Shown in pieces: positions 31,049-40,581 of a DNA stretch of 64,000 nt (the first letter of the stretch is position 1; every line of letters starts with the position of its first letter). The notes under the pieces are model-generated. The model worked only from the letters and a program-made list of their open reading frames with translations. It was not told the DNA's origin and made no database searches. Source of the stretch: Neorhizobium lilium (GTDB taxonomy: Bacteria > Pseudomonadota > Alphaproteobacteria > Rhizobiales > Rhizobiaceae); the NCBI RefSeq assembly GCF_004053875.1, contig NZ_SBIP01000002.1:992001-1056000 (forward strand), in the 5' to 3' direction. The position numbers and the translations under genes were made by a program.

Positions 31049-33010
31049 ATGAAGCAAAATCCGACCACTAATCCACCTCTCGGCGTTACCCTCTCGGAAA
31101 AGCTCGCCGAGTTCGCCGTCTACTCCGCTCACGCCGAGCGGATCGATCTCTGCCTCTTCGATACCAACGGAAAGAAGCAGATCGCCGACTATTCGATGCA
31201 GTGCGGCGACGACCATATCCACCGAATCGAACTGCCATCGATCAAGCCCGGCCAGCGCTATGGCTTCCGCGCCCACGGTACATACGACCCGGATCGTGGT
31301 CTGTGGTTCGATCCGTCCAAGCTGCTGGTCGACCCCTATGTCCGCGAACTGGACCGCCCCTTCGTCTATGATCCAGTGCTTTCAGCCCTGGGCGTGGATA
31401 CCGCAGACCTCGTGCCGAAAGCGATCGTCACGGAGACCGTTCGGGCACGGATCTGCAAGCCCATGCTGCCGCCCGGCGGTGTGATCTACGAGGTGGGCGT
31501 CAAGCCCTTCACCATGCTGCATCCGGATGTGCCGGAAGAACAGCGTGGCACGGTCGCGGCACTTGCTCATCCAGCCGTCATCGGCCACCTGAAGCGTATC
31601 GGCGTCGATGCGGTGGAACTGATGCCGATCACCGCGTGGATCGATGAACGCCATTTGCCGCCGCTCGGCCTGACAAATGCGTGGGGCTACAATCCCGTCG
31701 CCTTCATGGCGCTCGACCCACGCCTCTGCCCCGGCGGAATCCGGGAACTGCGCGAGACCGTGGCGGCACTGCACGACGCCGGCATCGGCGTGATCCTCGA
31801 CCTCGTCTTCAACCACACAGGCGAAAGCGACCGTCATGGCGCAACGCTTTCCATGCGCGGGCTGGACAACCTCACCTATTATCGCCATGTGCCGGGCGAA
31901 CCCGGACACCTTGTCAACGATACCGGCACCGGCAACACGGTTGCCTGCGATCACCCGCAAGTGCGCCGCCTGATCCTGGAGACGCTTCGCCATTTCGTGC
32001 TGCATGCGGGCGTGGACGGCTTCCGCTTCGATCTGGCGCCCATCATCGGCCGCACCGCGACCGGCTTCGAAGCCGCGGGCGAAACGCTGACGGCGATGAT
32101 ATCCGACGACGTGCTGAAGGATCGCCTGCTGATCGCCGAACCTTGGGACATCGGCCCCGGCGGCTACCAGCTCGGCAATTTCCCAGAGCCGTTCCTGGAG
32201 TGGAACGACCGCGCCCGCGACGATATCCGTCGCTACTGGCGGGGCGATCAATGGACGACAGGCGCTTTCGCCACACGCCTTGCCGGCTCCTCCGACATCT
32301 TCGCGCGCAACGGCCGGCAGGCGACCCGCAGCGTCAATTTTCTGGCCGCCCATGACGGCTTCACGCTGATGGATCTCGTGTCGCACGAGCACAAGCACAA
32401 TGAGGCAAACGGCGAAGACAACCGCGACGGCCATGGCGACAACCTCTCCTGGAACAATGGCGTAGAGGGCGAGACCACCGATACCGGTATCCTCGAAAGC
32501 CGCCGCCGGGACGTTGCCGCGCTGCTTTCGACCCTGTTCGCCACGAAGGGCGTGATCATGCTGACCATGGGCGACGAGGGCGGCCGGTCTCAAGGCGGCA
32601 ACAACAATGCCTATGCTCAGGACAACGGGATCACCTGGCTCGACTGGTGGAAGCTGGATCAGGACCTGCTGGAGCACACCCGCGCGCTCGCAGCCATCCG
32701 CAACCGGTTTTCCGTCCTTTCCGATCCCCGCTTCTTTACCGGCGAAGGCGATGTGGAATGGATCGCCGCTTCCGGGCAGCCGATGCAGGTGAGCGACTGG
32801 GAAAATCCCGGAAATCCGGTGATCGGCATGATCCTCAAGACCCTCGATCGCGACTCGGAAAGAGAGGCGCGGCTCGCCATCCTCTTCAATCGCAGCCATG
32901 CCGAGATAGCGTTCACACTGCCCGGCGGGTCATGGGCCGAACTGCTCTCGGACACCGCATGGCAAGGGGCTCTGCCGCAGCGCTCCGTCTGCTTTTGCCT
33001 TGAAGGCTGA
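31049..33010 (+). CDS. glgX: Glycogen debranching enzyme
   Basis: This protein of about 653 residues is a GH13 isoamylase-type enzyme that cleaves alpha-1,6 branches of phosphorylase-limited glycogen. An N-terminal CBM48 domain precedes the barrel. Catalytic blocks are DGFRFDLAPI (nucleophile Asp), LIAEPWDIGPGGYQLGNFP (acid/base Glu) and NFLAAHDGFTL. The ATG at 31049 is chosen over a TTG six codons earlier that lies near the repeat. It follows pgm after about 200 bp occupied by a palindromic repeat, so it may be less tightly co-expressed than the preceding genes. With glgP it completes the degradation arm. Confidence 0.94.
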   Translation: MKQNPTTNPPLGVTLSEKLAEFAVYSAHAERIDLCLFDTNGKKQIADYSMQCGDDHIHRIELPSIKPGQRYGFRAHGTYDPDRGLWFDPSKLLVDPYVRELDRPFVYDPVLSALGVDTADLVPKAIVTETVRARICKPMLPPGGVIYEVGVKPFTMLHPDVPEEQRGTVAALAHPAVIGHLKRIGVDAVELMPITAWIDERHLPPLGLTNAWGYNPVAFMALDPRLCPGGIRELRETVAALHDAGIGVILDLVFNHTGESDRHGATLSMRGLDNLTYYRHVPGEPGHLVNDTGTGNTVACDHPQVRRLILETLRHFVLHAGVDGFRFDLAPIIGRTATGFEAAGETLTAMISDDVLKDRLLIAEPWDIGPGGYQLGNFPEPFLEWNDRARDDIRRYWRGDQWTTGAFATRLAGSSDIFARNGRQATRSVNFLAAHDGFTLMDLVSHEHKHNEANGEDNRDGHGDNLSWNNGVEGETTDTGILESRRRDVAALLSTLFATKGVIMLTMGDEGGRSQGGNNNAYAQDNGITWLDWWKLDQDLLEHTRALAAIRNRFSVLSDPRFFTGEGDVEWIAASGQPMQVSDWENPGNPVIGMILKTLDRDSEREARLAILFNRSHAEIAFTLPGGSWAELLSDTAWQGALPQRSVCFCLEG

Positions 33011-33083
33011 TCGACAATGAAGACTATCGCCGGGACGGCGAAACTTTGTAATGTCGCGCCTACGATAAAGGGACAAGCGTCGC

Positions 33084-33566
33084 ATGCGTGAGATTTCGCT
33101 GGCGGAAATGCCGGGGCTACTGGGTCAGGAAGTGGGCGTGTCCGACTGGATTACCGTCGACCAGACCATGATCGATCTCTTTGCCGACGCCACGCAGGAT
33201 CACCAGTTTATTCATGTCGATCCAGTGCGCGCCGCCGAAAGCCCGTTTGGCGGAACCATCGCCCATGGCTTTCTGACGCTGTCGCTGCTCTCGGCGATGA
33301 ATTTCGAAAGCATACCGAAGATCCGCGAGCAGACAGTCGGCATCAATTACGGCTTCGATCGTATCCGTTTCGTGTCTCCGGTCAGGAGCGGCAGCCGCGT
33401 GCGCGGTCGCTTCACGCTCGCGGACTGTCGGTTCCGCGGGGCCGGCATGCTGATGACCACCTATGATGTGGCCGTCGAGATCGAGAACGAGCGCAAGCCG
33501 GCGCTCACCGCTTCCTGGATCACCATCGTCCAGTTCGACCCGAAGGATCGCCCTGAAGGTGTTTAG
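33084..33566 (+). CDS. MaoC-family (R)-specific enoyl-CoA hydratase-like protein
   Basis: This 160-residue single hot-dog domain has the hydratase motif DATQDHQFIHVDPVRA, with D39 and H44 as the likely catalytic pair, and FGGTIAHGFLTLSLL following. It resembles the NodN/MaoC group widespread in rhizobia, which may hydrate enoyl-CoA esters. The specific substrate is unknown. Its TAG stop coincides with the first bases of a repeat end shared with the convergent soxG. It is probably monocistronic after glgX. Confidence 0.88.
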   Translation: MREISLAEMPGLLGQEVGVSDWITVDQTMIDLFADATQDHQFIHVDPVRAAESPFGGTIAHGFLTLSLLSAMNFESIPKIREQTVGINYGFDRIRFVSPVRSGSRVRGRFTLADCRFRGAGMLMTTYDVAVEIENERKPALTASWITIVQFDPKDRPEGV

Positions 33567-34132
33567 AGCGGTTCAGGGTTAAGCGCGGCATCCCTGGCGC
33601 CTTCGCCGAGCAGCCCGAAGGCATAGCCCGAAAAGGACCGCCAGACTTCGACACGGAAGGCATCTTCCGCCGTCCGCAGCAGCACGATCTCCACCTTGCC
33701 CAGCAGGGTTCGCGTGCAGGCGGCGACCGGGAAGGCGGCCAGCGACAGGTCGAGCGGGCAGCCGCTATTGATGGCGGCAGCCGCACCCGGACCCGAAACA
33801 AGGATGGCCGTGTTGCGGTGGGATACATCGGTCGCCGAATGCAGCGCGCCGGAACTGGCGGCCGCCTGAACCAACCCGGCCTCGCCGATGACCAGCCATT
33901 CGTCCGGACCGAGCCAGAGCGCAGTGCGGCCATTGCCGGAGGCGGATGTCTTCGGCCTGACCGGAAGGTCCAGCCCGATGGCGTTGGAAAGTGCCGCGAC
34001 ATCCTCGGCGCGCGCCCGAAGCGAAATCCGCTCGGCAGGCCCCGCCGGCTCCAGCAGCACCACGGATGAACCGCCATGCGCGCCGGCCAGCGGCAGCGTG
34101 CGGCTTGCCAGATCGGCCCCAGAATCAACCAT
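33563..34132 (-). CDS. soxG: Sarcosine oxidase, gamma subunit
   Basis: This 189-residue protein is the small gamma subunit of heterotetrameric sarcosine oxidase, which has no cofactor of its own and is distantly related to the folate-binding domain of the alpha subunit. Recognisable features are the alpha-like DEWLVIG segment and its position as last gene of a soxB-soxD-soxA-soxG run. It overlaps the end of soxA by 8 nt. The last six codons (LNPEPL) and the TAA stop are encoded by a repeat end also found at the MITE-like element at 58942, so the native C-terminus has probably been altered. Confidence 0.88.
   Translation of the reverse strand: MVDSGADLASRTLPLAGAHGGSSVVLLEPAGPAERISLRARAEDVAALSNAIGLDLPVRPKTSASGNGRTALWLGPDEWLVIGEAGLVQAAASSGALHSATDVSHRNTAILVSGPGAAAAINSGCPLDLSLAAFPVAACTRTLLGKVEIVLLRTAEDAFRVEVWRSFSGYAFGLLGEGARDAALNPEPL
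33564..33582. repeat. Solo terminal inverted repeat of the 58942 element
   Basis: TAGAGCGGTTCAGGGTTAA is nearly identical to both ends of the 312-bp element at 58942-59253. No second end is found nearby, so it is a solo or remnant end. It forms the convergent 3' boundary of maoC and soxG, supplying both stop codons. Confidence 0.75.
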
Positions 34133-37103
34133 GAATGCGGCCTCCTTCCTTGTCGAAGAACACCATGTCGGTCACTTCGACGGCAATCGTCCTGTCACTC
34201 ATCGGCACATAAAGGGTTTCGCCCGCCTTGGCCCTGCCGCCGGCCACCAGCGCGATGGCGATGGACCGGTCGCAGTTTTCCGACCAGTAGGACGAAGTGA
34301 CATGGCCGAGCATGGTCATGGGTTTCGGCTGGTTCGGATCGGCGACGATCTGCGCGCCCTCCTCCAGCACGTCGCCGGGGTCTCTTGTAAGAAGGCCAAC
34401 CAGCTGCTTGCGGCCTTCGCGCACCAGATCCGGCCGCTTCAGCCCGCGAATGCCGACGAAATCCGTCTTCTTCTTCGACACCGCCCAGCCATATCCGGCA
34501 TCATCGGGGGTCACCGTGCCGTCCGTATCCTGGCCGACGATGAGATAGCCTTTCTCGGCACGCAGCACGTGCATCGACTCCGTGCCATAGAGGCAGGCGC
34601 CGAGGCCTTCCGCCCGCTCCCAGATCGCCTTCCAGACGGCTGCACCGAAATCGGCCGGCACGTTGACCTCGAAGCCCAGTTCACCAGTGAAAGACACGCG
34701 GAAGAGCCGCGCCGGCACGCCCGTCACCGTGCATTCGGCAACGCTCATATGCGGGAAAGCCTCGTTGGAGAGATCGACGCCTTCCACGAAGGGCTGGATG
34801 ATCTCCCGCGCTTTCGGACCCTGCACGGCGATCACCGCCCATTGTTCGGTGGTGGAGGTGAGCCACACCTTCAGATGCGGGAACTCGGTCTGCAGGTAAT
34901 CTTCCATGTGATGCAGCACACGCGGCGCGCCGCCAGTCGTCGTCGTCACGTGGAAACGGTCTTCCGCCAGACGCCCGACGACGCCGTCGTCATAGATGAA
35001 GCCGTCTTCGCGGGTCATGATGCCATAGCGGCACTTGCCGGGCTTCAGCGTATCCCACGCATTCGTGTAGAGCAGGTTGAGGAACTGCGCCGCATCCGGC
35101 CCGACCACCTCGATCTTGCCGAGCGTCGATGCGTCGAACACGCCGCCGATGTCACGCACCGTGCGGCATTCGCGGTTGACGGCGACATGCATATCCTCAC
35201 CGCGCTTGGGAAAATACCAGGCGCGCTTCCAGTTGCCGACATCCTCGAACTCGGCGCCCGCAGCCGCTTCCAGCGCGTGCATCGGCGTCTTGCGGGTGGG
35301 ATCGAACAGCTCGGCGCGGGAATGCGCGATCAGCGTTCCGTAGGTGACGGGCGTATAGGGTGCACGGAAGGTGGTGAGGCCCACTTGCGGGATCGGCCGC
35401 CCCAGCATTTCGGCGGCAATCGCCAGGCCGTGCATGTTGGAGAGCTTGCCCTGGTCCGACGCCATGCCATTGGTGGTAAAACGCTTGATGTGCTCGATCG
35501 AGTGCATGCCTTCGCGCACCGCAAGCCGAATATCCTTGGCCGTCACGTCATGCTGAAAGTCCACGAAAGCCTTGACCACCGTATCCGGCCCGGCGCCTTC
35601 CGCAGCGCCGATCATCCCGCCAGTCCACTCGAAGCGGTTCTCGGCCGAGACTACGGCCGATCCCCCGCCCGCGGCAATCGCCTCGTCTACGAGGTCGGCG
35701 ATATCGTCGGTGCCGTTGCAGGCGCCGACCGAGATGCAGTTCTGCGCGTAAATGTCCGGCAGGAACCGTTGGTTCGCCTCGTCGAAGCGCAGCTTGCCGC
35801 GCGACTGCGAGAACAGATGCACGGACGGCGTCCAGCCTGCCGAGACAATCAGCGCATCCACCTTGATCTTGCGGGCATTGCCGCCGCCATTGCGCACCAC
35901 CGTCATCGAGCTGATCCGCAGCCGACCCGATGTGTCGGTGACCGAATGGCCGGTCAGAACGTCGACGCCGAGCGCGCGGGCCTGCGCCACTACAGCCTCG
36001 CCCGGATCGGCCCGGCAGTCCACGATCGCGGCAATGGTGACGCCGGCACGATGCAGATCGAAGGCCGCCTCGTAGGCGCTGTCATGCGCCGTGTAGACGC
36101 CGACATTGTGGCCGACGGAGACCCCGTGATGGTTGAGGAAGCTGCGCGCCGCAGAAGCCAGCATGATTCCCGGCCGGTCGTTGTTGGCAAATACCATGTG
36201 CCGCTCGATGGCGCCGGTGGCGAGGACAACCTTCTTGGCGCGCACCTGCCATAGACGCTCGCGGGGCAGGTCCTTGGCCGGACGGACGACATGGTCGGTG
36301 ACACGCTCGGCAAGTCCCAGGAAGCCATGGTTGTAATAGCCGAATACCGTGGTGCGGTTCAGCACCGTCACATTCGGCATCGCCTTCAGCCTGGCGGCCG
36401 CGTCTTGCGCCCAGTCATAGCCGTTCTGGCCGTCGATCATGGTCGATGTGTCGAAGTGAAGAGCGCCGCCGACTTCGGGCTGCTCGTCTACCAGGAACAC
36501 CGTCTGGCCTGTGGAGGCGGCAGACAGCGCAGCCGTGAGGCCCGCAATACCGGCACCGGCGATCAGCACGTCGCAATGGGCGAACCGGTTGGCGTAATGG
36601 TCCGGATCTTCTTCCTTCGGCGCCTCGCCGAGGCCGGCTGCACGGCGAATGATCGGCTCATAGAGCTTGGCCCAGGCTTCCCTCGGCCACATGAAGGTCT
36701 TGTAGTAGAAGCCCGCCGCGAAGAACGGCGACAGCACGTCATTGAAGGCGCCGACATCGAAGGATAGAGACGGCCAGCGGTTCTGCGAGGCGATCTTTGC
36801 CCCGTCGAACACTTCCTGCACCGTGGCGCGCACGTTCGGCTGCCGGCGTGCGCTATCGCGCGATACGTCCAGCAGCGCATTCGGCTCTTCCGGGCCAGCG
36901 GTCAGAATGCCGCGCGGGCGGTGATACTTGAATGAGCGGCCGAGCAGATGCACCCCGTGCGCCAGAAGTGCAGATGCAACCGTATCGCCCTCGAGCGCCG
37001 TATAGCTCTTGCCGTCGAAGGTGAAGCGCGCCGTGCGGGCCGGCGTATGGCGGCCTACGCCCTTGATGCGGAAGGCGCCGGTCTTGTCGGGGGAGGCGCT
37101 CAT
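34125..37103 (-). CDS. soxA: Sarcosine oxidase, alpha subunit
   Basis: This 992-residue subunit binds NAD and folate. It oxidatively demethylates sarcosine together with SoxB, passing the methyl as 5,10-methylenetetrahydrofolate. Domains in order are an N-terminal 2Fe-2S-like fold region, a pyridine-nucleotide oxidoreductase module with DVLIAGAGIAGLTAALSAA near 165, a second nucleotide region around 320-480, and a C-terminal aminomethyltransferase (GcvT-like) half. The ATG at 37103 is chosen because it overlaps the soxD stop. Upstream in-frame sequence belongs to soxD in another frame. Forms a soxBDAG operon. Confidence 0.95.
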   Translation of the reverse strand: MSASPDKTGAFRIKGVGRHTPARTARFTFDGKSYTALEGDTVASALLAHGVHLLGRSFKYHRPRGILTAGPEEPNALLDVSRDSARRQPNVRATVQEVFDGAKIASQNRWPSLSFDVGAFNDVLSPFFAAGFYYKTFMWPREAWAKLYEPIIRRAAGLGEAPKEEDPDHYANRFAHCDVLIAGAGIAGLTAALSAASTGQTVFLVDEQPEVGGALHFDTSTMIDGQNGYDWAQDAAARLKAMPNVTVLNRTTVFGYYNHGFLGLAERVTDHVVRPAKDLPRERLWQVRAKKVVLATGAIERHMVFANNDRPGIMLASAARSFLNHHGVSVGHNVGVYTAHDSAYEAAFDLHRAGVTIAAIVDCRADPGEAVVAQARALGVDVLTGHSVTDTSGRLRISSMTVVRNGGGNARKIKVDALIVSAGWTPSVHLFSQSRGKLRFDEANQRFLPDIYAQNCISVGACNGTDDIADLVDEAIAAGGGSAVVSAENRFEWTGGMIGAAEGAGPDTVVKAFVDFQHDVTAKDIRLAVREGMHSIEHIKRFTTNGMASDQGKLSNMHGLAIAAEMLGRPIPQVGLTTFRAPYTPVTYGTLIAHSRAELFDPTRKTPMHALEAAAGAEFEDVGNWKRAWYFPKRGEDMHVAVNRECRTVRDIGGVFDASTLGKIEVVGPDAAQFLNLLYTNAWDTLKPGKCRYGIMTREDGFIYDDGVVGRLAEDRFHVTTTTGGAPRVLHHMEDYLQTEFPHLKVWLTSTTEQWAVIAVQGPKAREIIQPFVEGVDLSNEAFPHMSVAECTVTGVPARLFRVSFTGELGFEVNVPADFGAAVWKAIWERAEGLGACLYGTESMHVLRAEKGYLIVGQDTDGTVTPDDAGYGWAVSKKKTDFVGIRGLKRPDLVREGRKQLVGLLTRDPGDVLEEGAQIVADPNQPKPMTMLGHVTSSYWSENCDRSIAIALVAGGRAKAGETLYVPMSDRTIAVEVTDMVFFDKEGGRIHG

Positions 37104-37456
37104 CTTGCGTCTCCTTCCACTGCTTCCCAGGTCTCGACGGTCTTGTCTTCTATGATCGCCGCTGCTTCTTCCGCCGTTGGGACGGGCTGCCTGGCAAGCC
37201 CTGCCTTGTAAGTCATCAGGAACCTGTCGCTCACTGTGTCGCGGGCCGCATTGAAGAAGCGGCCGCAGCCGTGGATATGCCGCCACCGCTCATAGGTAAG
37301 GCCTTTTTCGTTGTTGCGCAGGAAGAAATATTCGGCGAATTCCTCGTCGGTGATGGCCGATATGTTCTCCGGCCGCGCGATATGCGCTTCGCCCGCCCAG
37401 CGGAACTCCAGCTCGGAGCGATCTTCCTCGCAATAGGGGCAATGGATCAGCAGCAT
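37100..37456 (-). CDS. soxD: Sarcosine oxidase, delta subunit
   Basis: This 118-residue subunit is a small zinc-binding protein of the heterotetrameric enzyme. C6 and C9 (HCPYC) plus the later RHIHGCGRFF (H60-C64) give the metal ligands expected for SoxD. The ATG at 37456 starts the conserved MLLIHCPYCEEDRSE. The frame is open further upstream only because the palindromic repeat lacks stops there. It overlaps soxA by 4 nt. The gap to soxB is 244 bp and is filled largely by the repeat, which is unusually long for this operon. Confidence 0.95.
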   Translation of the reverse strand: MLLIHCPYCEEDRSELEFRWAGEAHIARPENISAITDEEFAEYFFLRNNEKGLTYERWRHIHGCGRFFNAARDTVSDRFLMTYKAGLARQPVPTAEEAAAIIEDKTVETWEAVEGDAR

Positions 37457-37502
37457 GAAAAACTCCCGGCACAGAGGATCGGTGTCAAAGCGAGAGGCAC
37501 AC

Positions 37503-37660
37503 TCCTTCTTCTCCCCAGCGGGGAGAAGGTGCCCGAAGGGCGGATGAGGGGGTGAGTAACGAAAGGAGCAAGCGCCCGAGCGAAACGCAAAAGAGGAGCT
37601 TGCCGTGAAGGCCCCCTCATCCGGCTGCCGCCACCTTCTCCCCGCTGGGGAGAAGAGGGA
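37503..37660. repeat. Rhizobial intergenic palindromic repeat, copy B (soxB-soxD gap)
   Basis: CTTCTTCTCCCCAGCGGGGAGAAGG...CGGATGAGGGGG on the left is mirrored by CCCCCTCATCCGG...CCTTCTCCCCGCTGGGGAGAAGAGG on the right, with about 60 bp between the halves. It is the same family as the element at 30872-31016. It is inserted within the soxBDAG operon. Confidence 0.85.
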
Positions 37661-37700
37661 TCCCATTCCGCCTCCCCGCACATGTCCAAACCGTCACCCA

Positions 37701-38954
37701 TCAATGCGCCACGGCGGCGGCTGCCGCTTCGTCGATCAGCCGGCCGGTGCGGAACCGGTCGAGGTTGAGGCCGGCAGCCAGCCGGTGCGGCTCGCCCTTG
37801 GCGATCAGATGTGCAAACAGATTGGCAGAACCCGGCGTCGCCTTGAAGCCGCCTGTGCCCCAGCCGCAATTGACGAACAGGCCCGGCACCGGCGTCACGC
37901 CCTGGATCGGCGAACGATCCGGCGTGTTGTCGGTGATGCCGCCCCACTGGCGCATCATCTTGACGCGGCGGAAGATCGGGAAAAGCTCGCAGATCGCGTC
38001 CAGCGTGTGGGTGATGATCTGCAGCCCGCCGGTCTGGGAATAGGAATTGTACTGGTCCGTGCCGGCACCGATGACGAGCTCACCCTTGTCGGACTGCGAG
38101 ATGTAGGCATGCACCGTGTTGGACATGACGACGCAGGGGAAAATGGGCTTCAGCGGCTCGGACACGAGGGCCTGCAGCGGGTTGGAATGCAGCGGCACCC
38201 GCACGCCTGCCATTTCCATGACGACCGAGGAGTGACCGGCAGCCGAAACGCCGATCTTCCGGGCGCCGATGAAGCCCTTGGACGTCTCGACGCCCTGGAC
38301 CTCGCCGTTCGGACCACGGCGGATGCCGGTTACTTCGCAATTCTGGATGATGTGGACGCCGCGGTCAGACGCCGCGCGGGCATAGCCCCAGGCCACCGCA
38401 TCGTGGCGGGCCGTACCGCCGCGTCGCTGCAGAGCAGCGCCATTGATCGGATAGCGGGCGGTCTTGGCAATATCGAGCGGCGGACAGAAGGCCCTGGCCT
38501 GCTCCGGCGTCAGCCATTCGTTGTCGATGCCATAGAGACGATTGGCATTGATGTGACGCTTGAAGCTCTGCATGTCATGGGTGTTGTGCGACAGCATCAT
38601 CACGCCGCGCGGCGAATACATGACATTGTAGTTGAGATCCTGGCTCAAGCCTTCCCATAGCTTCAGGGAATGCTCGTAGATGTCCATGCTCTCTTCATAG
38701 AGATAGTTGGAGCGGATGATGGTGGTGTTGCGCCCGGTATTGCCGCCGCCGAGCCAGCCTTTTTCGATCACCGCGATATTGGTGATGCCGTGCTCCTTGG
38801 CGAGATAATAGGCGGCACCCAGGCCGTGCCCGCCCGCACCAATGATGATCACGTCGTAACTGGACCGTGGTTCCGGTGAAATCCACTGTGCGTCCCAGCC
38901 CTTGTGGGCGCGCATGGCCTCGCGAGCGATGGCAAAAACCGAATATTTGCGCAT
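37701..38954 (-). CDS. soxB: Sarcosine oxidase, beta subunit
   Basis: This 417-residue flavoprotein carries the sarcosine-oxidising site with covalently bound FMN and FAD. The dinucleotide-binding motif is DVIIIGAGGHGLGAAYYLA near residue 33, with IAVIEKGWLGGGNTGRNTTI following. GWGTGGFKATPGS lies near the C-terminus. The ATG at 38954 (MRKYSVFAIAREA) is the family start. It is the first gene of soxBDAG, serving breakdown of sarcosine from choline or betaine catabolism. About 260 bp upstream are free for its promoter, though no element was recognised. Confidence 0.95.
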   Translation of the reverse strand: MRKYSVFAIAREAMRAHKGWDAQWISPEPRSSYDVIIIGAGGHGLGAAYYLAKEHGITNIAVIEKGWLGGGNTGRNTTIIRSNYLYEESMDIYEHSLKLWEGLSQDLNYNVMYSPRGVMMLSHNTHDMQSFKRHINANRLYGIDNEWLTPEQARAFCPPLDIAKTARYPINGAALQRRGGTARHDAVAWGYARAASDRGVHIIQNCEVTGIRRGPNGEVQGVETSKGFIGARKIGVSAAGHSSVVMEMAGVRVPLHSNPLQALVSEPLKPIFPCVVMSNTVHAYISQSDKGELVIGAGTDQYNSYSQTGGLQIITHTLDAICELFPIFRRVKMMRQWGGITDNTPDRSPIQGVTPVPGLFVNCGWGTGGFKATPGSANLFAHLIAKGEPHRLAAGLNLDRFRTGRLIDEAAAAAVAH

Positions 38955-39216
38955 TGCGCCTTCTGCTCCTTGATCAGGCCCGTTCGGCCTGCCCGTCGTC
39001 GAAACTCTGCGCTGGCCCCAAGGCCATACCTTTCGGTAGAGCCATACCCATCGCAAATCAATATGCGCCACAATAGCTGTTTTGCGACGCATCCGAAGAT
39101 TGTTTCGACACGCACAAGATTGGCGGCCAAAGAGCTGCCGCCAGGCTTGTCATTCGTGATGCACTCTCAAGTTTCAGACAGACCTTGAGGAGCAGCCTTC
39201 CAAGACAGAGGCATGT

Positions 39217-39837
39217 TCAGCCAGCGCGGGCCAGTGCGCGCTGCAGCACCCGCGAGCAGAACACAGGATTGAGCATCGCATTTTGGCCATACCGAGATCG
39301 AGACTGATCGTGGCTGCTGATGCAGGCGACGACAAGCGCGGCGAAGGCACCTTCACCGGGCTTGGCGGGCGTCTTGTCAGCTGCCCCGCTTTTGCCAACC
39401 AGGGCCACCAGCAGGTTGCCATACTGGCTGAGGATGATGGCATAGGCATCCTGCCCGATCACCCCGTTGGCATAGCTTTGGCAGGCGGTATAGAGACCGT
39501 CTCTCAAGGCGAGCACGGCTGCTTCACGGCCCGCGCCCGCGGTCAGGGTTTCCGCAGACGACAGATCACCCTCGAACTTGCGCTCACCCGCATCGCTCGG
39601 CGCAACGACGGTCACCTTCCGCGTGTTGTTGAACGCGGCGGCATAATCGGGGCTCGGCTCGGTGCACACGACCTTCGGGTAGCCGACGCCCCTCGATCTC
39701 TCGGTGACAAGCCGCAGATTGGCGCCGCTGACGATACCCACCGACTGACCGAACTGAACCGATTTGACATCGGCATTCGGCGACGTACACCCTGCAAGAC
39801 CAAGCGCCAGCAGCGCAGTTAACAGATGTTTGAACAT
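39217..39837 (-). CDS. Outer-membrane or periplasmic lipoprotein, unknown function
   Basis: This 206-residue protein has a signal peptide (MFKHLLTALLALGLAGCTS) with lipobox LAGC and lipidation Cys at residue 17. The mature part contains no family I recognise. It has ERSRGVGYPKVVCTEPSPDYAAAF, several aromatic residues and cysteines, and a central region of moderate hydrophobicity that includes YANGVIGQDAYAIILSQYGNLLVALVG. It is monocistronic, between soxB and rpsU. Function unknown. Confidence 0.7.
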   Translation of the reverse strand: MFKHLLTALLALGLAGCTSPNADVKSVQFGQSVGIVSGANLRLVTERSRGVGYPKVVCTEPSPDYAAAFNNTRKVTVVAPSDAGERKFEGDLSSAETLTAGAGREAAVLALRDGLYTACQSYANGVIGQDAYAIILSQYGNLLVALVGKSGAADKTPAKPGEGAFAALVVACISSHDQSRSRYGQNAMLNPVFCSRVLQRALARAG

Positions 39838-40210
39838 GCTTACGCCCCTCGACCGGCCACGGCCGGTTTCCTTCATGGTGAAAATGACTGCCATGCAGAT
39901 TGGGAGGCGCCCCCGCGCAGAACTAATCTGCCTCAAGTCGGGGGGCATTGCAACCATTGGGTTTATAAATTTTCTCCAGCAATCATACGGAGATATCCGG
40001 CCTTTACCGGAGCCGCATTTGGAGCTGGCTCAGCCCGGACCAGCACCTTGTCTTTCTTTTTCGGATCAGCATCAGGAAGCGTCTGGACTTTGACCGCGCT
40101 CCCTGCTATGTCGCGTCGCAAATCGCTCAGGCCCAAGGCCGTGCGGATGTTTTATTTCGCCTCGAATCGTACCGATCCAGGCGAGCACCAACCGAAGGAA
40201 CGGGATTCAC

Positions 40211-40459
40211 GTGCAGGTACTTGTCCGCGACAACAACGTCGATCAGGCTCTCCGCGCTCTCAAGAAGAAGATGCAGCGCGAAGGCATTTTCCGTGAAATG
40301 AAGATGCGCGATTTCTACGAAAAGCCTTCTGAGAAGCGCGTCCGCGAAAAGGCCGAGGCAGTTCGCCGCGTCCGCAAGCTGGCACGCAAGCGCATGCAGC
40401 GCGAAGGCCTTCTGCCGGCAACGCCCCGTCCCGCGGTTGCCGCACGCCCGGCTCGTTGA
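40211..40459 (+). CDS. rpsU: 30S ribosomal protein S21
   Basis: This 82-residue basic protein ([20 protein letters not shown]) belongs to ribosomal protein S21, with the repeated basic KRMQREG helices and a short Ala/Pro-rich tail. It starts with GTG, with GAAGGA about 10 nt before. A terminator follows at 40495. S21 aids translation initiation at the 30S platform and is often separately regulated. Rhizobial genomes commonly have more than one copy. Confidence 0.96.
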   Translation: MQVLVRDNNVDQALRALKKKMQREGIFREMKMRDFYEKPSEKRVREKAEAVRRVRKLARKRMQREGLLPATPRPAVAARPAR

Positions 40460-40494
40460 TCGGCCGTTTTTTGGACGTTTTCATGTGCTTATAG

Positions 40495-40525
40495 GCGGGG
40501 GCGACACGAGCGCCGCCGCTTTTTT
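40495..40525 (+). terminator. Rho-independent terminator after rpsU
   Basis: GCGGGGGCG and CGCCGCCGC pair with one central mismatch around a 7-nt loop, followed by TTTTTT. Confidence 0.8.
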
Positions 40526-40581
40526 GATTTGATCCGGACCCCAAAGATCGCTCCCCTGCTCCACATGAGGAAACGCGCCTG

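Noticed and set aside
33888-36254. 788-codon plus-strand frame opposite soxA/soxG
   Set aside because: High-GC antisense shadow of the sarcosine oxidase genes with Arg/His/Gly-rich composition and no domain.
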